DNA of 64,000 bases from Cinnamomum chago (GCA_038049695.1 CP142461.1:26853001-26917000), one strand, 5' to 3'. Positions 45,401-60,900 are shown, counted from the first letter of the stretch. The notes: generated from the letters alone by a model not told the origin. Numbers and translations are program-made.

Positions 45401-46309
45401 TCGCAGAACTCCCTGAAGTGTTTACCAAACCCAAGATTCACCCGAAACCCGTTTCAAACCGAAAAGAATCCCGAAATAACCTACAATGCGCAACTCAGCC
45501 CAGAATCCTTTCAATTGGATTTCGAGGCGTAAGACTAGAGAACGACACTTGAATCCTTATTTTCTATTAAAGCTCGATCCTGGAGTTTTCTAGATGGAGT
45601 ATTTGCACCGAGAGTCGAATGAAACACATAGTATAGTCAACAATTTAACATAATTACATTGATTGTGTTTTCGTGCAGAGGTTTCGTACAACTCGCTCGA
45701 AGTTCGGGTTTTAGCCTTTTCAGACGTAAAACTTCCTGAAGTGTTTACCAAACCCAAGATTCACCCGAAACCCGTTTCAAACCGAAAAGAATATCGAATT
45801 AACTAACAATGCGCATCTCAGCCCAGAATCTTTTCAATTGGATTTCGAGGCGTAAGACTAGAGTACGACACTTGAAACCCTTTTTTCTTTTAAAACTCGA
45901 TCCCGGAGTTTTCTAGAAGAGGTATTTGGACCGAGAGTCGCAAGAAACACATAGTAGAGTTAACAACTTCGTAAAGCTACATTGATTGAGTTTTCCTACA
46001 GAAGTTCCGTACGACGCTTCCGAAGTTCGACTTTTTAGCCTTTTCAGTCCCAAAATTCCCTGAAGTGTTTACCAAACCCAAGATTCACCCGAAAGCATTT
46101 TCAAACTGAAAAGAATCTCGAAATAACCCACAAGGCGCAACTCAGCCCAGAATCATTTCAATTGGATTTCGGGGCGTAAAACTAGAGTACAACACATGAA
46201 ACCTTATTTTCTATTAAAGCTCGATCCTAGAGTTCTCTAAAAGGAGTATTTGCACCGAGGGTCGCATGAAACACATAGTATAGTCAACAATTTCGCATAG
46301 ATACATTGA
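42435..46309 (+). repeat. Satellite HOR unit 8 (12-mer, 3875 bp)
   Basis: Canonical length with full-length m9. A private change is CAACGCAGCC for CAACACAGCC near 43235. No gene. Confidence 0.95.
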
Positions 46310-49300
46310 TTGTGTTTTCGCGTAGAGGTTTCGTACAACACGCCCGAAGTTCGGGTTTTAACCTTTTCAGACGAAAAACTTCCTAAAGTGCTTACCAAGC
46401 CCAAGATTCACCCGAAACCCGTTGCAAACCGAAAAGAATCTCGAAATAACCTACAATGTGCATCCCAGCCCAGAATCTCTTCAATCGGATTCCGAGGCGT
46501 AAGAGTAAATTACGACACTTGAAACCCTTTTTTCTTTTAAAACACGATCGCGGAGTTTTCTAGGAGGCGTATTTGGACCGAGAGTCGCATGAAACGCATA
46601 GTAGAGTCAACAACTTCGTAAAGTTACATTGATTCACTTTTCATATAGAAGTTCCGTACGACGCATCCGAAATTCGACTTTTTGCCTTTTCAGTCGCAGA
46701 ACTCCCTGAAGTGTTTACCAATCTCAAGATTCACCCGAAACCCGTTTCAAACCGAAAATAATCTCGAAATAACCTACATTGCGAATTCAGCCCAGAATCT
46801 CTTCACTTGGATTTCAAGGCGTAAGACTAGAGTACGACACTTCAAACCTTATTTTCTATTAAAGCTCGATCCTAGAGTTTTCTAGAAGGAGTATTTGCAC
46901 CGAGGGTCGCATGAAACACATAGTATAGTCAACAATTTCGCATAGATACATTGATTGTGTTTTCGTGCAGTGGTTTCGTACAACGCGCTCGAAGTTCTAG
47001 TTTTAGCCGTTTCAATCGTAAAACTTCCTACAGTATTTCCCAAACCCAAGATTCACCCGAAACCCATTTCAAACCGAAAAGAATCTCGAAATAACCTATA
47101 ATGCGCAACACAGCCCAGAATCTCTTCAATTGGATTTCGAGGCGTAAGACTAGAGTACGACACTTGAAACCCTTTTTTCTTTTAAAACTCGATCGCGGAG
47201 TTTTCTAGAAGGAGTATTTGGACTGAGGGTCGCATGAAACACATAGTAGAGTCAAAAACTTCGTAAAGCTACATTGATTGAGTTTTCATACAGAAGTTCT
47301 GTACGATGCTTCCGAAGTTCGACTTTTAGCGTTTTCTAGAGGCAGAACTCCCTGAAGTGTTTACCAAACCCAAGATTCACCCGAAACCCGTTTCAAACCG
47401 AAATGAATCTCGAAATAACCTACAATGCGCAACTCAGACCACAATCCTTTCAATAGGATTTCGAGGCGTAAGACTAGAGTACGGCACTTGAAACTTTATT
47501 TTCTATTAAAGCTCGATCCTTGAGTTTTCTAGAAGGAGTATTTGCACCGAGGGTCGTATGAAACATATAGTATAGTGAACAATTTCGCATAGATACATTG
47601 ATTGTGTTTTCGTGCAGAGGTTTCGTACAACGCGCCCGAAGTTCGGGTTTTAGCCTTTTCAGACGTAAGACATCCTGAAGTGTTTACCAAACCCAAGATT
47701 CACATGAAACCCGTTTCAAACCGAAAAGAATCTCGAAATAACCTACAATGCGCATCTCAGCCAGAATCTCTTCAATTGGATTTCGACGCGTAAGACTAGA
47801 GTACGACACTTGAAACCCTATTTCCTATTAAAGCCTGATCCTAGAGTTTTCTAGAAGGAGTATTTCCACCGAGGGTCGCATGAAACACATAGTAGAGTCA
47901 ACAGTTTCGCATAGATAAATTGATTGTGTTTTCGTGCAGAGGTTTCGTACAACGCGCCCGAAGTTCGGGTTTTAGCCTTTTCAGACGTAAAACTTCATGA
48001 AGTGTTTACCAAACCCAAGATTCACCCGACACCAGTTTCAAACCGAAAAGAATCTCGAAATAACCTACAGTGCGCATCTCAGCCCAGAATCTCTTCAATT
48101 GGATTTCGAGGCGTAAGACTAGAGTACGACACTTGAAACCCTTTTTTCTTTTAAAAATGGATCCCGTAGTTTTCTAGAAGGAGTATTTGGACCAAGAGTC
48201 GCATGAAACACATTCTAGAGTCAACAACTTCGTAAAGCTACATTCTTTGAGTTTTCATACAAACGTTCCGTATGACGCATCCGAAGTTCGACTTTTAGCC
48301 TTTTCAGTCACAGAACTCCCTGAAGTGTTTACAAAACCCAAGATTCACCCGAAACCCGTTTTAAAACGAAAAGAATCTCGAAATAACCTACAATGCGCAA
48401 CTCAGCCCCGAATCCTTTCAATTGGATTTCGAGGCGTAAGACTAGAGTACGACACTTGAAACCTTATTTTATATTAAAGCTCAATCCTAGAGTTTTCTAG
48501 AAGGAGTTTTTGCACCGAGGGTTGCGTGAAACACTTATTATAGTCAACAATTTCGCATAGATACATTGATTGTGTTTTCAGGCAAAGGTTTCGTACAACG
48601 CGCCCGAAGTTCGGGTTTAGCCTTTTCAGACGTAAAACTTCCTGAAGTGTTTACCAAACCCAAGATTCACATTTAACCCGTTTCAAACCGAAAAGAATCT
48701 CGAAATAACCTACAATGCGCAACTCAGTCCAGAATCCTTTCAATTGGATTTCGAGGCGTAAGACTAGAGTACGACACTTGAAATCTTATTTCCTATTAAA
48801 GCCCGATCCTAGAGTTTTCTAGAAGGAGTATTTTTACCGAGGGTCGTATGAAACACATAGTATAGTCAACAATTTCGCTTAGATACAATGATTGTGTTTT
48901 CGTGCAGAGGTTTCGTACAACGCGCCCGAAGTTCGGGTTTTAGCCTTTTTACACGTAAAACTTCCTAAAGCGTTTACCAAACCCAAGATTCACCCGAAAC
49001 CCGTTTCCAACCGAAAAGAATGTCGAAATAACCTACAGTGCGCATCCCAGCCCAGAATCTCTTCAATTGGATTTCAAGGCGTAAGACTAGACTACGACAC
49101 TTAAAACCCTTTTTTCTTTTAAAACTCGATCCCGGAGTTTTCTAGAAGGAGTATTTGGACCGAGAGTCGCTTGAAACACATAGTTGAGTCAACAACTTCG
49201 TAAAGCTCCATTGATTGAGTTTTCGTACAGAAGTTCCGTACGACTCTTCCGAAGTTCGACCTTTAGCCTTTTTAGTCGCAGAACTCCCTGAAGTGTTTAC

Positions 49301-50184
49301 CAAACCCAAGATTCACCCGAAACCCGTTTCAAACCGAAAAGAATCCCGAAATAACCTACAATGCGCAACTCAGCCCAGAATCCTTTCAATTGGATTTCGA
49401 GGCGTAAGACTAGAGAACGACACTTGAATCCTTATTTTCTATTAAAGCTCGATCCTGGAGTTTTCTAGATGGAGTATTTGCACCGAGAGTCGAATGAAAC
49501 ACATAGTATAGTCAACAATTTAACATAATTACATTGATTGTGTTTTCGTGCAGAGGTTTCGTACAACTCGCTCGAAGTTCGGGTTTTAGCCTTTTCAGAC
49601 GTAAAACTTCCTGAAGTGTTTACCAAACCCAAGATTCACCCGAAACCCGTTTCAAACCGAAAAGAATATCGAATTAACTAACAATGCGCATCTCAGCCCA
49701 GAATCTTTTCAATTGGATTTCGAGGCGTAAGACTAGAGTACGACACTTGAAACCCTTTTTTCTTTTAAAACTCGATCCCGGAGTTTTCTAGAAGAGGTAT
49801 TTGGACCGAGAGTCGCAAGAAACACATAGTAGAGTTAACAACTTCGTAAAGCTACATTGATTGAGTTTTCCTACAGAAGTTCCGTACGACGCTTCCGAAG
49901 TTCGACTTTTTAGCCTTTTCAGTCCCAAAATTCCCTGAAGTGTTTACCAAACCCAAGATTCACCCGAAAGCATTTTCAAACTGAAAAGAATCTCGAAATA
50001 ACCCACAAGGCGCAACTCAGCCCAGAATCATTTCAATTGGATTTCGGGGCGTAAAACTAGAGTACAACACATGAAACCTTATTTTCTATTAAAGCTCGAT
50101 CCTAGAGTTCTCTAAAAGGAGTATTTGCACCGAGGGTCGCATGAAACACATAGTATAGTCAACAATTTCGCATAGATACATTGA
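46310..50184 (+). repeat. Satellite HOR unit 9 (12-mer, 3875 bp)
   Basis: Canonical unit; I saw no private changes in passing. No gene. Confidence 0.95.
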
Positions 50185-53100
50185 TTGTGTTTTCGCGTAG
50201 AGGTTTCGTACAACACGCCCGAAGTTCGGGTTTTAACCTTTTCAGACGAAAAACTTCCTAAAGTGCTTACCAAGCCCAAGATTCACCCGAAACCCGTTGC
50301 AAACCGAAAAGAATCTCGAAATAACCTACAATGTGCATCCCAGCCCAGAATCTCTTCAATCGGATTCCGAGGCGTAAGAGTAAATTACGACACTTGAAAC
50401 CCTTTTTTCTTTTAAAACACGATCGCGGAGTTTTCTAGGAGGCGTATTTGGACCGAGAGTCGCATGAAACGCATAGTAGAGTCAACAACTTCGTAAAGTT
50501 ACATTGATTCACTTTTCATATAGAAGTTCCGTACGACGCATCCGAAATTCGACTTTTTGCCTTTTCAGTCGCAGAACTCCCTGAAGTGTTTACCAATCTC
50601 AAGATTCACCCGAAACCCGTTTCAAACCGAAAATAATCTCGAAATAACCTACATTGCGAATTCAGCCCAGAATCTCTTCACTTGGATTTCAAGGCGTAAG
50701 ACTAGAGTACGACACTTCAAACCTTATTTTCTATTAAAGCTCGATCCTAGAGTTTTCTAGAAGGAGTATTTGCACCGAGGGTCGCATGAAACACATAGTA
50801 TAGTCAACAATTTCGCATAGATACATTGATTGTGTTTTCGTGCAGTGGTTTCGTACAACGCGCTCGAAGTTCTAGTTTTAGCCGTTTCAATCGTAAAACT
50901 TCCTACAGTATTTCCCAAACCCAAGATTCACCCGAAACCCATTTCAAACCGAAAAGAATCTCGAAATAACCTATAATGCGCAACACAGCCCAGAATCTCT
51001 TCAATTGGATTTCGAGGCGTAAGACTAGAGTACGACACTTGAAACCCTTTTTTCTTTTAAAACTCGATCGCGGAGTTTTCTAGAAGGAGTATTTGGACTG
51101 AGGGTCGCATGAAACACATAGTAGAGTCAAAAACTTCGTAAAGCTACATTGATTGAGTTTTCATACAGAAGTTCTGTACGATGCTTCCGAAGTTCGACTT
51201 TTAGCGTTTTCTAGAGGCAGAACTCCCTGAAGTGTTTACCAAACCCAAGATTCACCCGAAACCCGTTTCAAACCGAAATGAATCTCGAAATAACCTACAA
51301 TGCGCAACTCAGACCACAATCCTTTCAATAGGATTTCGAGGCGTAAGACTAGAGTACGGCACTTGAAACTTTATTTTCTATTAAAGCTCGATCCTTGAGT
51401 TTTCTAGAAGGAGTATTTGCACCGAGGGTCGTATGAAACATATAGTATAGTGAACAATTTCGCATAGATACATTGATTGTGTTTTCGTGCAGAGGTTTCG
51501 TACAACGCGCCCGAAGTTCGGGTTTTAGCCTTTTCAGACGTAAGACATCCTGAAGTGTTTACCAAACCCAAGATTCACATGAAACCCGTTTCAAACCGAA
51601 AAGAATCTCGAAATAACCTACAATGCGCATCTCAGCCAGAATCTCTTCAATTGGATTTCGACGCGTAAGACTAGAGTACGACACTTGAAACCCTATTTCC
51701 TATTAAAGCCTGATCCTAGAGTTTTCTAGAAGGAGTATTTCCACCGAGGGTCGCATGAAACACATAGTAGAGTCAACAGTTTCGCATAGATAAATTGATT
51801 GTGTTTTCGTGCAGAGGTTTCGTACAGCGCGCCCGAAGTTCGGGTTTTAGCCTTTTCAGACGTAAAACTTCATGAAGTGTTTACCAAACCCAAGATTCAC
51901 CCGACACCAGTTTCAAACCGAAAAGAATCTCGAAATAACCTACAGTGCGCATCTCAGCCCAGAATCTCTTCAATTGGATTTCGAGGCGTAAGACTAGAGT
52001 ACGACACTTGAAACCCTTTTTTCTTTTAAAAATGGATCCCGTAGTTTTCTAGAAGGAGTATTTGGACCAAGAGTCGCATGAAACACATTCTAGAGTCAAC
52101 AACTTCGTAAAGCTACATTCTTTGAGTTTTCATACAAACGTTCCGTATGACGCATCCGAAGTTCGACTTTTAGCCTTTTCAGTCACAGAACTCCCTGAAG
52201 TTTCACAAAACCCAAGATTCACCCGAAACCCGTTTTAAAACGAAAAGAATCTCGAAATAACCTACAATGCGCAACTCAGCCCCGAATCCTTTCAATTGGA
52301 TTTCGAGGCGTAAGACTAGAGTACGACACTTGAAACCTTATTTTATATTAAAACTCAATCCTAGAGTTTTCTAGAAGGAGTTTTTGCACCGAGGGTTGCG
52401 TGAAACACTTATTATAGTCAACAATTTCGCATAGATACATTGATTGTGTTTTCAGGCAAAGGTTTCGTACAACGCGCCCGAAGTTCGGGTTTAGCCTTTT
52501 CAGACGTAAAACTTCCTGAAGTGTTTACCAAACCCAAGATTCACATTTAACCCGTTTCAAACCGAAAAGAATCTCGAAATAACCTACAATGCGCAACTCA
52601 GTCCAGAATCCTTTCAATTGGATTTCGAGGCGTAAGACTAGAGTACGACACTTGAAATCTTATTTCCTATTAAAGCCCGATCCTAGAGTTTTCTAGAAGG
52701 AGTATTTTTACCGAGGGTCGTATGAAACACATAGTATAGTCAACAATTTCGCTTAGATACAATGATTGTGTTTTCGTGCAGAGGTTTCGTACAACGCGCC
52801 CGAAGTTCGGGTTTTAGCCTTTTTACACGTAAAACTTCCTAAAGCGTTTACCAAACCCAAGATTCACCCGAAACCCGTTTCCAACCGAAAAGAATGTCGA
52901 AATAACCTACAGTGCGCATCCCAGCCCAGAATCTCTTCAATTGGATTTCAAGGCGTAAGACTAGACTACGACACTTAAAACCCTTTTTTCTTTTAAAACT
53001 CGATCCCGGAGTTTTCTAGAAGGAGTATTTGGACCGAGAGTCGCTTGAAACACATAGTTGAGTCAACAACTTCGTAAAGCTCCATTGATTGAGTTTTCGT

Positions 53101-54058
53101 ACAGAAGTTCCGTACGACTCTTCCGAAGTTCGACCTTTAGCCTTTTTAGTCGCAGAACTCCCTGAAGTGTTTACCAAACCCAAGATTCACCCGAAACCCG
53201 TTTCAAACCGAAAAGAATCCCGAAATAACCTACAATGCGCAACTCAGCCCAGAATCCTTTCAATTGGATTTCGAGGCGTAAGACTAGAGAACGACACTTG
53301 AATCCTTATTTTCTATTAAAGCTCGATCCTGGAGTTTTCTAGATGGAGTATTTGCACCGAGAGTCGAATGAAACACATAGTATAGTCAACAATTTAACAT
53401 AATTACATTGATTGTGTTTTCGTGCAGAGGTTTCGTACAACTCGCTCGAAGTTCGGGTTTTAGCCTTTTCAGACGTAAAACTTCCTGAAGTGTTTACCAA
53501 ACCCAAGATTCACCCGAAACCCGTTTCAAACCGAAAAGAATATCGAATTAACTAACAATGCGCATCTCAGCCCAGAATCTTTTCAATTGGATTTCGAGGC
53601 GTAAGACTAGAGTACGACACTTGAAACCCTTTTTTCTTTTAAAACTCGATCCCGGAGTTTTCTAGAAGAGGTATTTGGACCGAGAGTCGCAAGAAACACA
53701 TAGTAGAGTTAACAACTTCGTAAAGCTACATTGATTGAGTTTTCCTACAGAAGTTCCGTACGACGCTTCCGAAGTTCGACTTTTTAGCCTTTTCAGTCCC
53801 AAAATTCCCTGAAGTGTTTACCAAACCCAAGATTCACCCGAAAGCATTTTCAAACTGAAAAGAATCTCGAAATAACCCACAAGGCGCAACTCAGCCCAGA
53901 ATCATTTCAATTGGATTTCGGGGCGTAAAACTAGAGTACAACACATGAAACCTTATTTTCTATTAAAGCTCGATCCTAGAGTTCTCTAAAAGGAGTATTT
54001 GCACCGAGGGTCGCATGAAACACATAGTATAGTCAACAATTTCGCATAGATACATTGA
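50185..54058 (+). repeat. Satellite HOR unit 10 (12-mer, 3874 bp)
   Basis: One base shorter: m7 reads GAAGTTTCACAAAACC instead of GAAGTGTTTACAAAACC near 52200. The m6 copy has GTACAGCGCG (A to G). A private A is found in AAACTCAATC near 52352. Confidence 0.95.
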
Positions 54059-57000
54059 TTGTGTTTTCGCGTAGAGGTTTCGTACAACACGCCCGAAGTT
54101 CGGGTTTTAACCTTTTCAGACGAAAAACTTCCTAAAGTGCTTACCAAGCCCAAGATTCACCCGAAACCCGTTGCAAACCGAAAAGAATCTCGAAATAACC
54201 TACAATGTGCATCCCAGCCCAGAATCTCTTCAATCGGATTCCGAGGCGTAAGAGTAAATTACGACACTTGAAACCCTTTTTTCTTTTAAAACACGATCGC
54301 GGAGTTTTCTAGGAGGCGTATTTGGACCGAGAGTCGCATGAAACGCATAGTAGAGTCAACAACTTCGTAAAGTTACATTGATTCACTTTTCATATAGAAG
54401 TTCCGTACGACGCATCCGAAATTCGACTTTTTGCCTTTTCAGTCGCAGAACTCCCTGAAGTGTTTACCAATCTCAAGATTCACCCGAAACCCGTTTCAAA
54501 CCGAAAATAATCTCGAAATAACCTACATTGCGAATTCAGCCCAGAATCTCTTCACTTGGATTTCAAGGCGTAAGACTAGAGTACGACACTTCAAACCTTA
54601 TTTTCTATTAAAGCTCGATCCTAGAGTTTTCTAGAAGGAGTATTTGCACCGAGGGTCGCATGAAACACATAGTATAGTCAACAATTTCGCATAGATACAT
54701 TGATTGTGTTTTCGTGCAGTGGTTTCGTACAACGCGCTCGAAGTTCTAGTTTTAGCCGTTTCAATCGTAAAACTTCCTACAGTATTTCCCAAACCCAAGA
54801 TTCACCCGAAACCCATTTCAAACCGAAAAGAATCTCGAAATAACCTATAATGCGCAACACAGCCCAGAATCTCTTCAATTGGATTTCGAGGCGTAAGACT
54901 AGAGTACGACACTTGAAACCCTTTTTTCTTTTAAAACTCGATCGCGGAGTTTTCTAGAAGGAGTATTTGGACTGAGGGTCGCATGAAACACATAGTAGAG
55001 TCAAAAACTTCGTAAAGCTACATTGATTGAGTTTTCATACAGAAGTTCTGTACGATGCTTCCGAAGTTCGACTTTTAGCGTTTTCTAGAGGCAGAACTCC
55101 CTGAAGTGTTTACCAAACCCAAGATTCACCCGAAACCCGTTTCAAACCGAAATGAATCTCGAAATAACCTACAATGCGCAACTCAGACCACAATCCTTTC
55201 AATAGGATTTCGAGGCGTAAGACTAGAGTACGGCACTTGAAACTTTATTTTCTATTAAAGCTCGATCCTTGAGTTTTCTAGAAGGAGTATTTGCACCGAG
55301 GGTCGTATGAAACATATAGTATAGTGAACAATTTCGCATAGATACATTGATTGTGTTTTCGTGCAGAGGTTTCGTACAACGCGCCCGAAGTTCGGGTTTT
55401 AGCCTTTTCAGACGTAAGACATCCTGAAGTGTTTACCAAACCCAAGATTCACATGAAACCCGTTTCAAACCGAAAAGAATCTCGAAATAACCTACAATGC
55501 GCATCTCAGCCAGAATCTCTTCAATTGGATTTCGACGCGTAAGACTAGAGTACGACACTTGAAACCCTATTTCCTATTAAAGCCTGATCCTAGAGTTTTC
55601 TAGAAGGAGTATTTCCACCGAGGGTCGCATGAAACACATAGTAGAGTCAACAGTTTCGCATAGATAAATTGATTGTGTTTTCGTGCAGAGGTTTCGTACA
55701 GCGCGCCCGAAGTTCGGGTTTTAGCCTTTTCAGACGTAAAACTTCATGAAGTGTTTACCAAACCCAAGATTCACCCGACACCAGTTTCAAACCGAAAAGA
55801 ATCTCGAAATAACCTACAGTGCGCATCTCAGCCCAGAATCTCTTCAATTGGATTTCGAGGCGTAAGACTAGAGTACGACACTTGAAACCCTTTTTTCTTT
55901 TAAAAATGGATCCCGTAGTTTTCTAGAAGGAGTATTTGGACCAAGAGTCGCATGAAACACATTCTAGAGTCAACAACTTCGTAAAGCTACATTCTTTGAG
56001 TTTTCATACAAACGTTCCGTATGACGCATCCGAAGTTCGACTTTTAGCCTTTTCAGTCACAGAACTCCCTGAAGTGTTTACAAAACCCAAGATTCACCCG
56101 AAACCCGTTTTAAAACGAAAAGAATCTCGAAATAACCTACAATGCGCAACTCAGCCCCGAATCCTTTCAATTGGATTTCGAGGCGTAAGACTAGAGTACG
56201 ACACTTGAAACCTTATTTTATATTAAAGCTCAATCCTAGAGTTTTCTAGAAGGAGTTTTTGCACCGAGGGTTGCGTGAAACACTTATTATAGTCAACAAT
56301 TTCGCATAGATACATTGATTGTGTTTTCAGGCAAAGGTTTCGTACAACGCGCCCGAAGTTCGGGTTTAGCCTTTTCAGACGTAAAACTTCCTGAAGTGTT
56401 TACCAAACCCAAGATTCACATTTAACCCGTTTCAAACCGAAAAGAATCTCGAAATAACCTACAATGCGCAACTCAGTCCAGAATCCTTTCAATTGGATTT
56501 CGAGGCGTAAGACTAGAGTACGACACTTGAAATCTTATTTCCTATTAAAGCCCGATCCTAGAGTTTTCTAGAAGGAGTATTTTTACCGAGGGTCGTATGA
56601 AACACATAGTATAGTCAACAATTTCGCTTAGATACAATGATTGTGTTTTCGTGCAGAGGTTTCGTACAACGCGCCCGAAGTTCGGGTTTTAGCCTTTTTA
56701 CACGTAAAACTTCCTAAAGCGTTTACCAAACCCAAGATTCACCCGAAACCCGTTTCCAACCGAAAAGAATGTCGAAATAACCTACAGTGCGCATCCCAGC
56801 CCAGAATCTCTTCAATTGGATTTCAAGGCGTAAGACTAGACTACGACACTTAAAACCCTTTTTTCTTTTAAAACTCGATCCCGGAGTTTTCTAGAAGGAG
56901 TATTTGGACCGAGAGTCGCTTGAAACACATAGTTGAGTCAACAACTTCGTAAAGCTCCATTGATTGAGTTTTCGTACAGAAGTTCCGTACGACTCTTCCG

Positions 57001-57933
57001 AAGTTCGACCTTTAGCCTTTTTAGTCGCAGAACTCCCTGAAGTGTTTACCAAACCCAAGATTCACCCGAAACCCGTTTCAAACCGAAAAGAATCCCGAAA
57101 TAACCTACAATGCGCAACTCAGCCCAGAATCCTTTCAATTGGATTTCGAGGCGTAAGACTAGAGAACGACACTTGAATCCTTATTTTCTATTAAAGCTCG
57201 ATCCTGGAGTTTTCTAGATGGAGTATTTGCACCGAGAGTCGAATGAAACACATAGTATAGTCAACAATTTAACATAATTACATTGATTGTGTTTTCGTGC
57301 AGAGGTTTCGTACAACTCGCTCGAAGTTCGGGTTTTAGCCTTTTCAGACGTAAAACTTCCTGAAGTGTTTACCAAACCCAAGATTCACCCGAAACCCGTT
57401 TCAAACCGAAAAGAATATCGAATTAACTAACAATGCGCATCTCAGCCCAGAATCTTTTCAATTGGATTTCGAGGCGTAAGACTAGAGTACGACACTTGAA
57501 ACCCTTTTTTCTTTTAAAACTCGATCCCGGAGTTTTCTAGAAGAGGTATTTGGACCGAGAGTCGCAAGAAACACATAGTAGAGTTAACAACTTCGTAAAG
57601 CTACATTGATTGAGTTTTCCTACAGAAGTTCCGTACGACGCTTCCGAAGTTCGACTTTTTAGCCTTTTCAGTCCCAAAATTCCCTGAAGTGTTTACCAAA
57701 CCCAAGATTCACCCGAAAGCATTTTCAAACTGAAAAGAATCTCGAAATAACCCACAAGGCGCAACTCAGCCCAGAATCATTTCAATTGGATTTCGGGGCG
57801 TAAAACTAGAGTACAACACATGAAACCTTATTTTCTATTAAAGCTCGATCCTAGAGTTCTCTAAAAGGAGTATTTGCACCGAGGGTCGCATGAAACACAT
57901 AGTATAGTCAACAATTTCGCATAGATACATTGA
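54059..57933 (+). repeat. Satellite HOR unit 11 (12-mer, 3875 bp)
   Basis: Canonical length; m6 (55673) shares the GTACAGCGCG allele with units 10 and 13. No gene. Confidence 0.95.
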
Positions 57934-60900
57934 TTGTGTTTTCGCGTAGAGGTTTCGTACAACACGCCCGAAGTTCGGGTTTTAACCTTTTCAGACGAAA
58001 AACTTCCTAAAGTGCTTACCAAGCCCAAGATTCACCCGAAACCCGTTGCAAACCGAAAAGAATCTCGAAATAACCTACAATGTGCATCCCAGCCCAGAAT
58101 CTCTTCAATCGGATTCCGAGGCGTAAGAGTAAATTACGACACTTGAAACCCTTTTTTCTTTTAAAACACGATCGCGGAGTTTTCTAGGAGGCGTATTTGG
58201 ACCGAGAGTCGCATGAAACGCATAGTAGAGTCAACAACTTCGTAAAGTTACATTGATTCACTTTTCATATAGAAGTTCCGTACGACGCATCCGAAATTCG
58301 ACTTTTTGCCTTTTCAGTCGCAGAACTCCCTGAAGTGTTTACCAATCTCAAGATTCACCCGAAACCCGTTTCAAACCGAAAATAATCTCGAAATAACCTA
58401 CATTGCGAATTCAGCCCAGAATCTCTTCACTTGGATTTCAAGGCGTAAGACTAGAGTACGACACTTCAAACCTTATTTTCTATTAAAGCTCGATCCTAGA
58501 GTTTTCTAGAAGGAGTATTTGCACCGAGGGTCGCATGAAACACATAGTATAGTCAACAATTTCGCATAGATACATTGATTGTGTTTTCGTGCAGTGGTTT
58601 CGTACAACGCGCTCGAAGTTCTAGTTTTAGCCGTTTCAATCGTAAAACTTCCTACAGTATTTCCCAAACCCAAGATTCACCCGAAACCCATTTCAAACCG
58701 AAAAGAATCTCGAAATAACCTATAATGCGCAACACAGCCCAGAATCTCTTCAATTGGATTTCGAGGCGTAAGACTAGAGTACGACACTTGAAACCCTTTT
58801 TTCTTTTAAAACTCGATCGCGGAGTTTTCTAGAAGGAGTATTTGGACTGAGGGTCGCATGAAACACATAGTAGAGTCAAAAACTTCGTAAAGCTACATTG
58901 ATTGAGTTTTCATACAGAAGTTCTGTACGATGCTTCCGAAGTTCGACTTTTAGCGTTTTCTAGAGGCAGAACTCCCTGAAGTGTTTACCAAACCCAAGAT
59001 TCACCCGAAACCCGTTTCAAACCGAAATGAATCTCGAAATAACCTACAATGCGCAACTCAGACCACAATCCTTTCAATAGGATTTCGAGGCGTAAGACTA
59101 GAGTACGGCACTTGAAACTTTATTTTCTATTAAAGCTCGATCCTTGAGTTTTCTAGAAGGAGTATTTGCACCGAGGGTCGTATGAAACATATAGTATAGT
59201 GAACAATTTCGCATAGATACATTGATTGTGTTTTCGTGCAGAGGTTTCGTACAACGCGCCCGAAGTTCGGGTTTTAGCCTTTTCAGACGTAAGACATCCT
59301 GAAGTGTTTACCAAACCCAAGATTCACATGAAACCCGTTTCAAACCGAAAAGAATCTCGAAATAACCTACAATGCGCATCTCAGCCAGAATCTCTTCAAT
59401 TGGATTTCGACGCGTAAGACTAGAGTACGACACTTGAAACCCTATTTCCTATTAAAGCCTGATCCTAGAGTTTTCTAGAAGGAGTATTTCCACCGAGGGT
59501 CGCATGAAACACATAGTAGAGTCAACAGTTTCGCATAGATAAATTGATTGTGTTTTCGTGCAGAGGTTTCGTACAACGCGCCCGAAGTTCGGGTTTTAGC
59601 CTTTTCAGACGTAAAACTTCATGAAGTGTTTACCAAACCCAAGATTCACCCGACACCAGTTTCAAACCGAAAAGAATCTCGAAATAACCTACAGTGCGCA
59701 TCTCAGCCCAGAATCTCTTCAATTGGATTTCGAGGCGTAAGACTAGAGTACGACACTTGAAACCCTTTTTTCTTTTAAAAATGGATCCCGTAGTTTTCTA
59801 GAAGGAGTATTTGGACCAAGAGTCGCATGAAACACATTCTAGAGTCAACAACTTCGTAAAGCTACATTCTTTGAGTTTTCATACAAACGTTCCGTATGAC
59901 GCATCCGAAGTTCGACTTTTAGCCTTTTCAGTCACAGAACTCCCTGAAGTGTTTACAAAACCCAAGATTCACCCGAAACCCGTTTTAAAACGAAAAGAAT
60001 CTCGAAATAACCTACAATGCGCAACTCAGCCCCGAATCCTTTCAATTGGATTTCGAGGCGTAAGACTAGAGTACGACACTTGAAACCTTATTTTATATTA
60101 AAGCTCAATCCTAGAGTTTTCTAGAAGGAGTTTTTGCACCGAGGGTTGCGTGAAACACTTATTATAGTCAACAATTTCGCATAGATACATTGATTGTGTT
60201 TTCAGGCAAAGGTTTCGTACAACGCGCCCGAAGTTCGGGTTTAGCCTTTTCAGACGTAAAACTTCCTGAAGTGTTTACCAAACCCAAGATTCACATTTAA
60301 CCCGTTTCAAACCGAAAAGAATCTCGAAATAACCTACAATGCGCAACTCAGTCCAGAATCCTTTCAATTGGATTTCGAGGCGTAAGACTAGAGTACGACA
60401 CTTGAAATCTTATTTCCTATTAAAGCCCGATCCTAGAGTTTTCTAGAAGGAGTATTTTTACCGAGGGTCGTATGAAACACATAGTATAGTCAACAATTTC
60501 GCTTAGATACAATGATTGTGTTTTCGTGCAGAGGTTTCGTACAACGCGCCCGAAGTTCGGGTTTTAGCCTTTTTACACGTAAAACTTCCTAAAGCGTTTA
60601 CCAAACCCAAGATTCACCCGAAACCCGTTTCCAACCGAAAAGAATGTCGAAATAACCTACAGTGCGCATCCCAGCCCAGAATCTCTTCAATTGGATTTCA
60701 AGGCGTAAGACTAGACTACGACACTTAAAACCCTTTTTTCTTTTAAAACTCGATCCCGGAGTTTTCTAGAAGGAGTATTTGGACCGAGAGTCGCTTGAAA
60801 CACATAGTTGAGTCAACAACTTCGTAAAGCTCCATTGATTGAGTTTTCGTACAGAAGTTCCGTACGACTCTTCCGAAGTTCGACCTTTAGCCTTTTTAGT

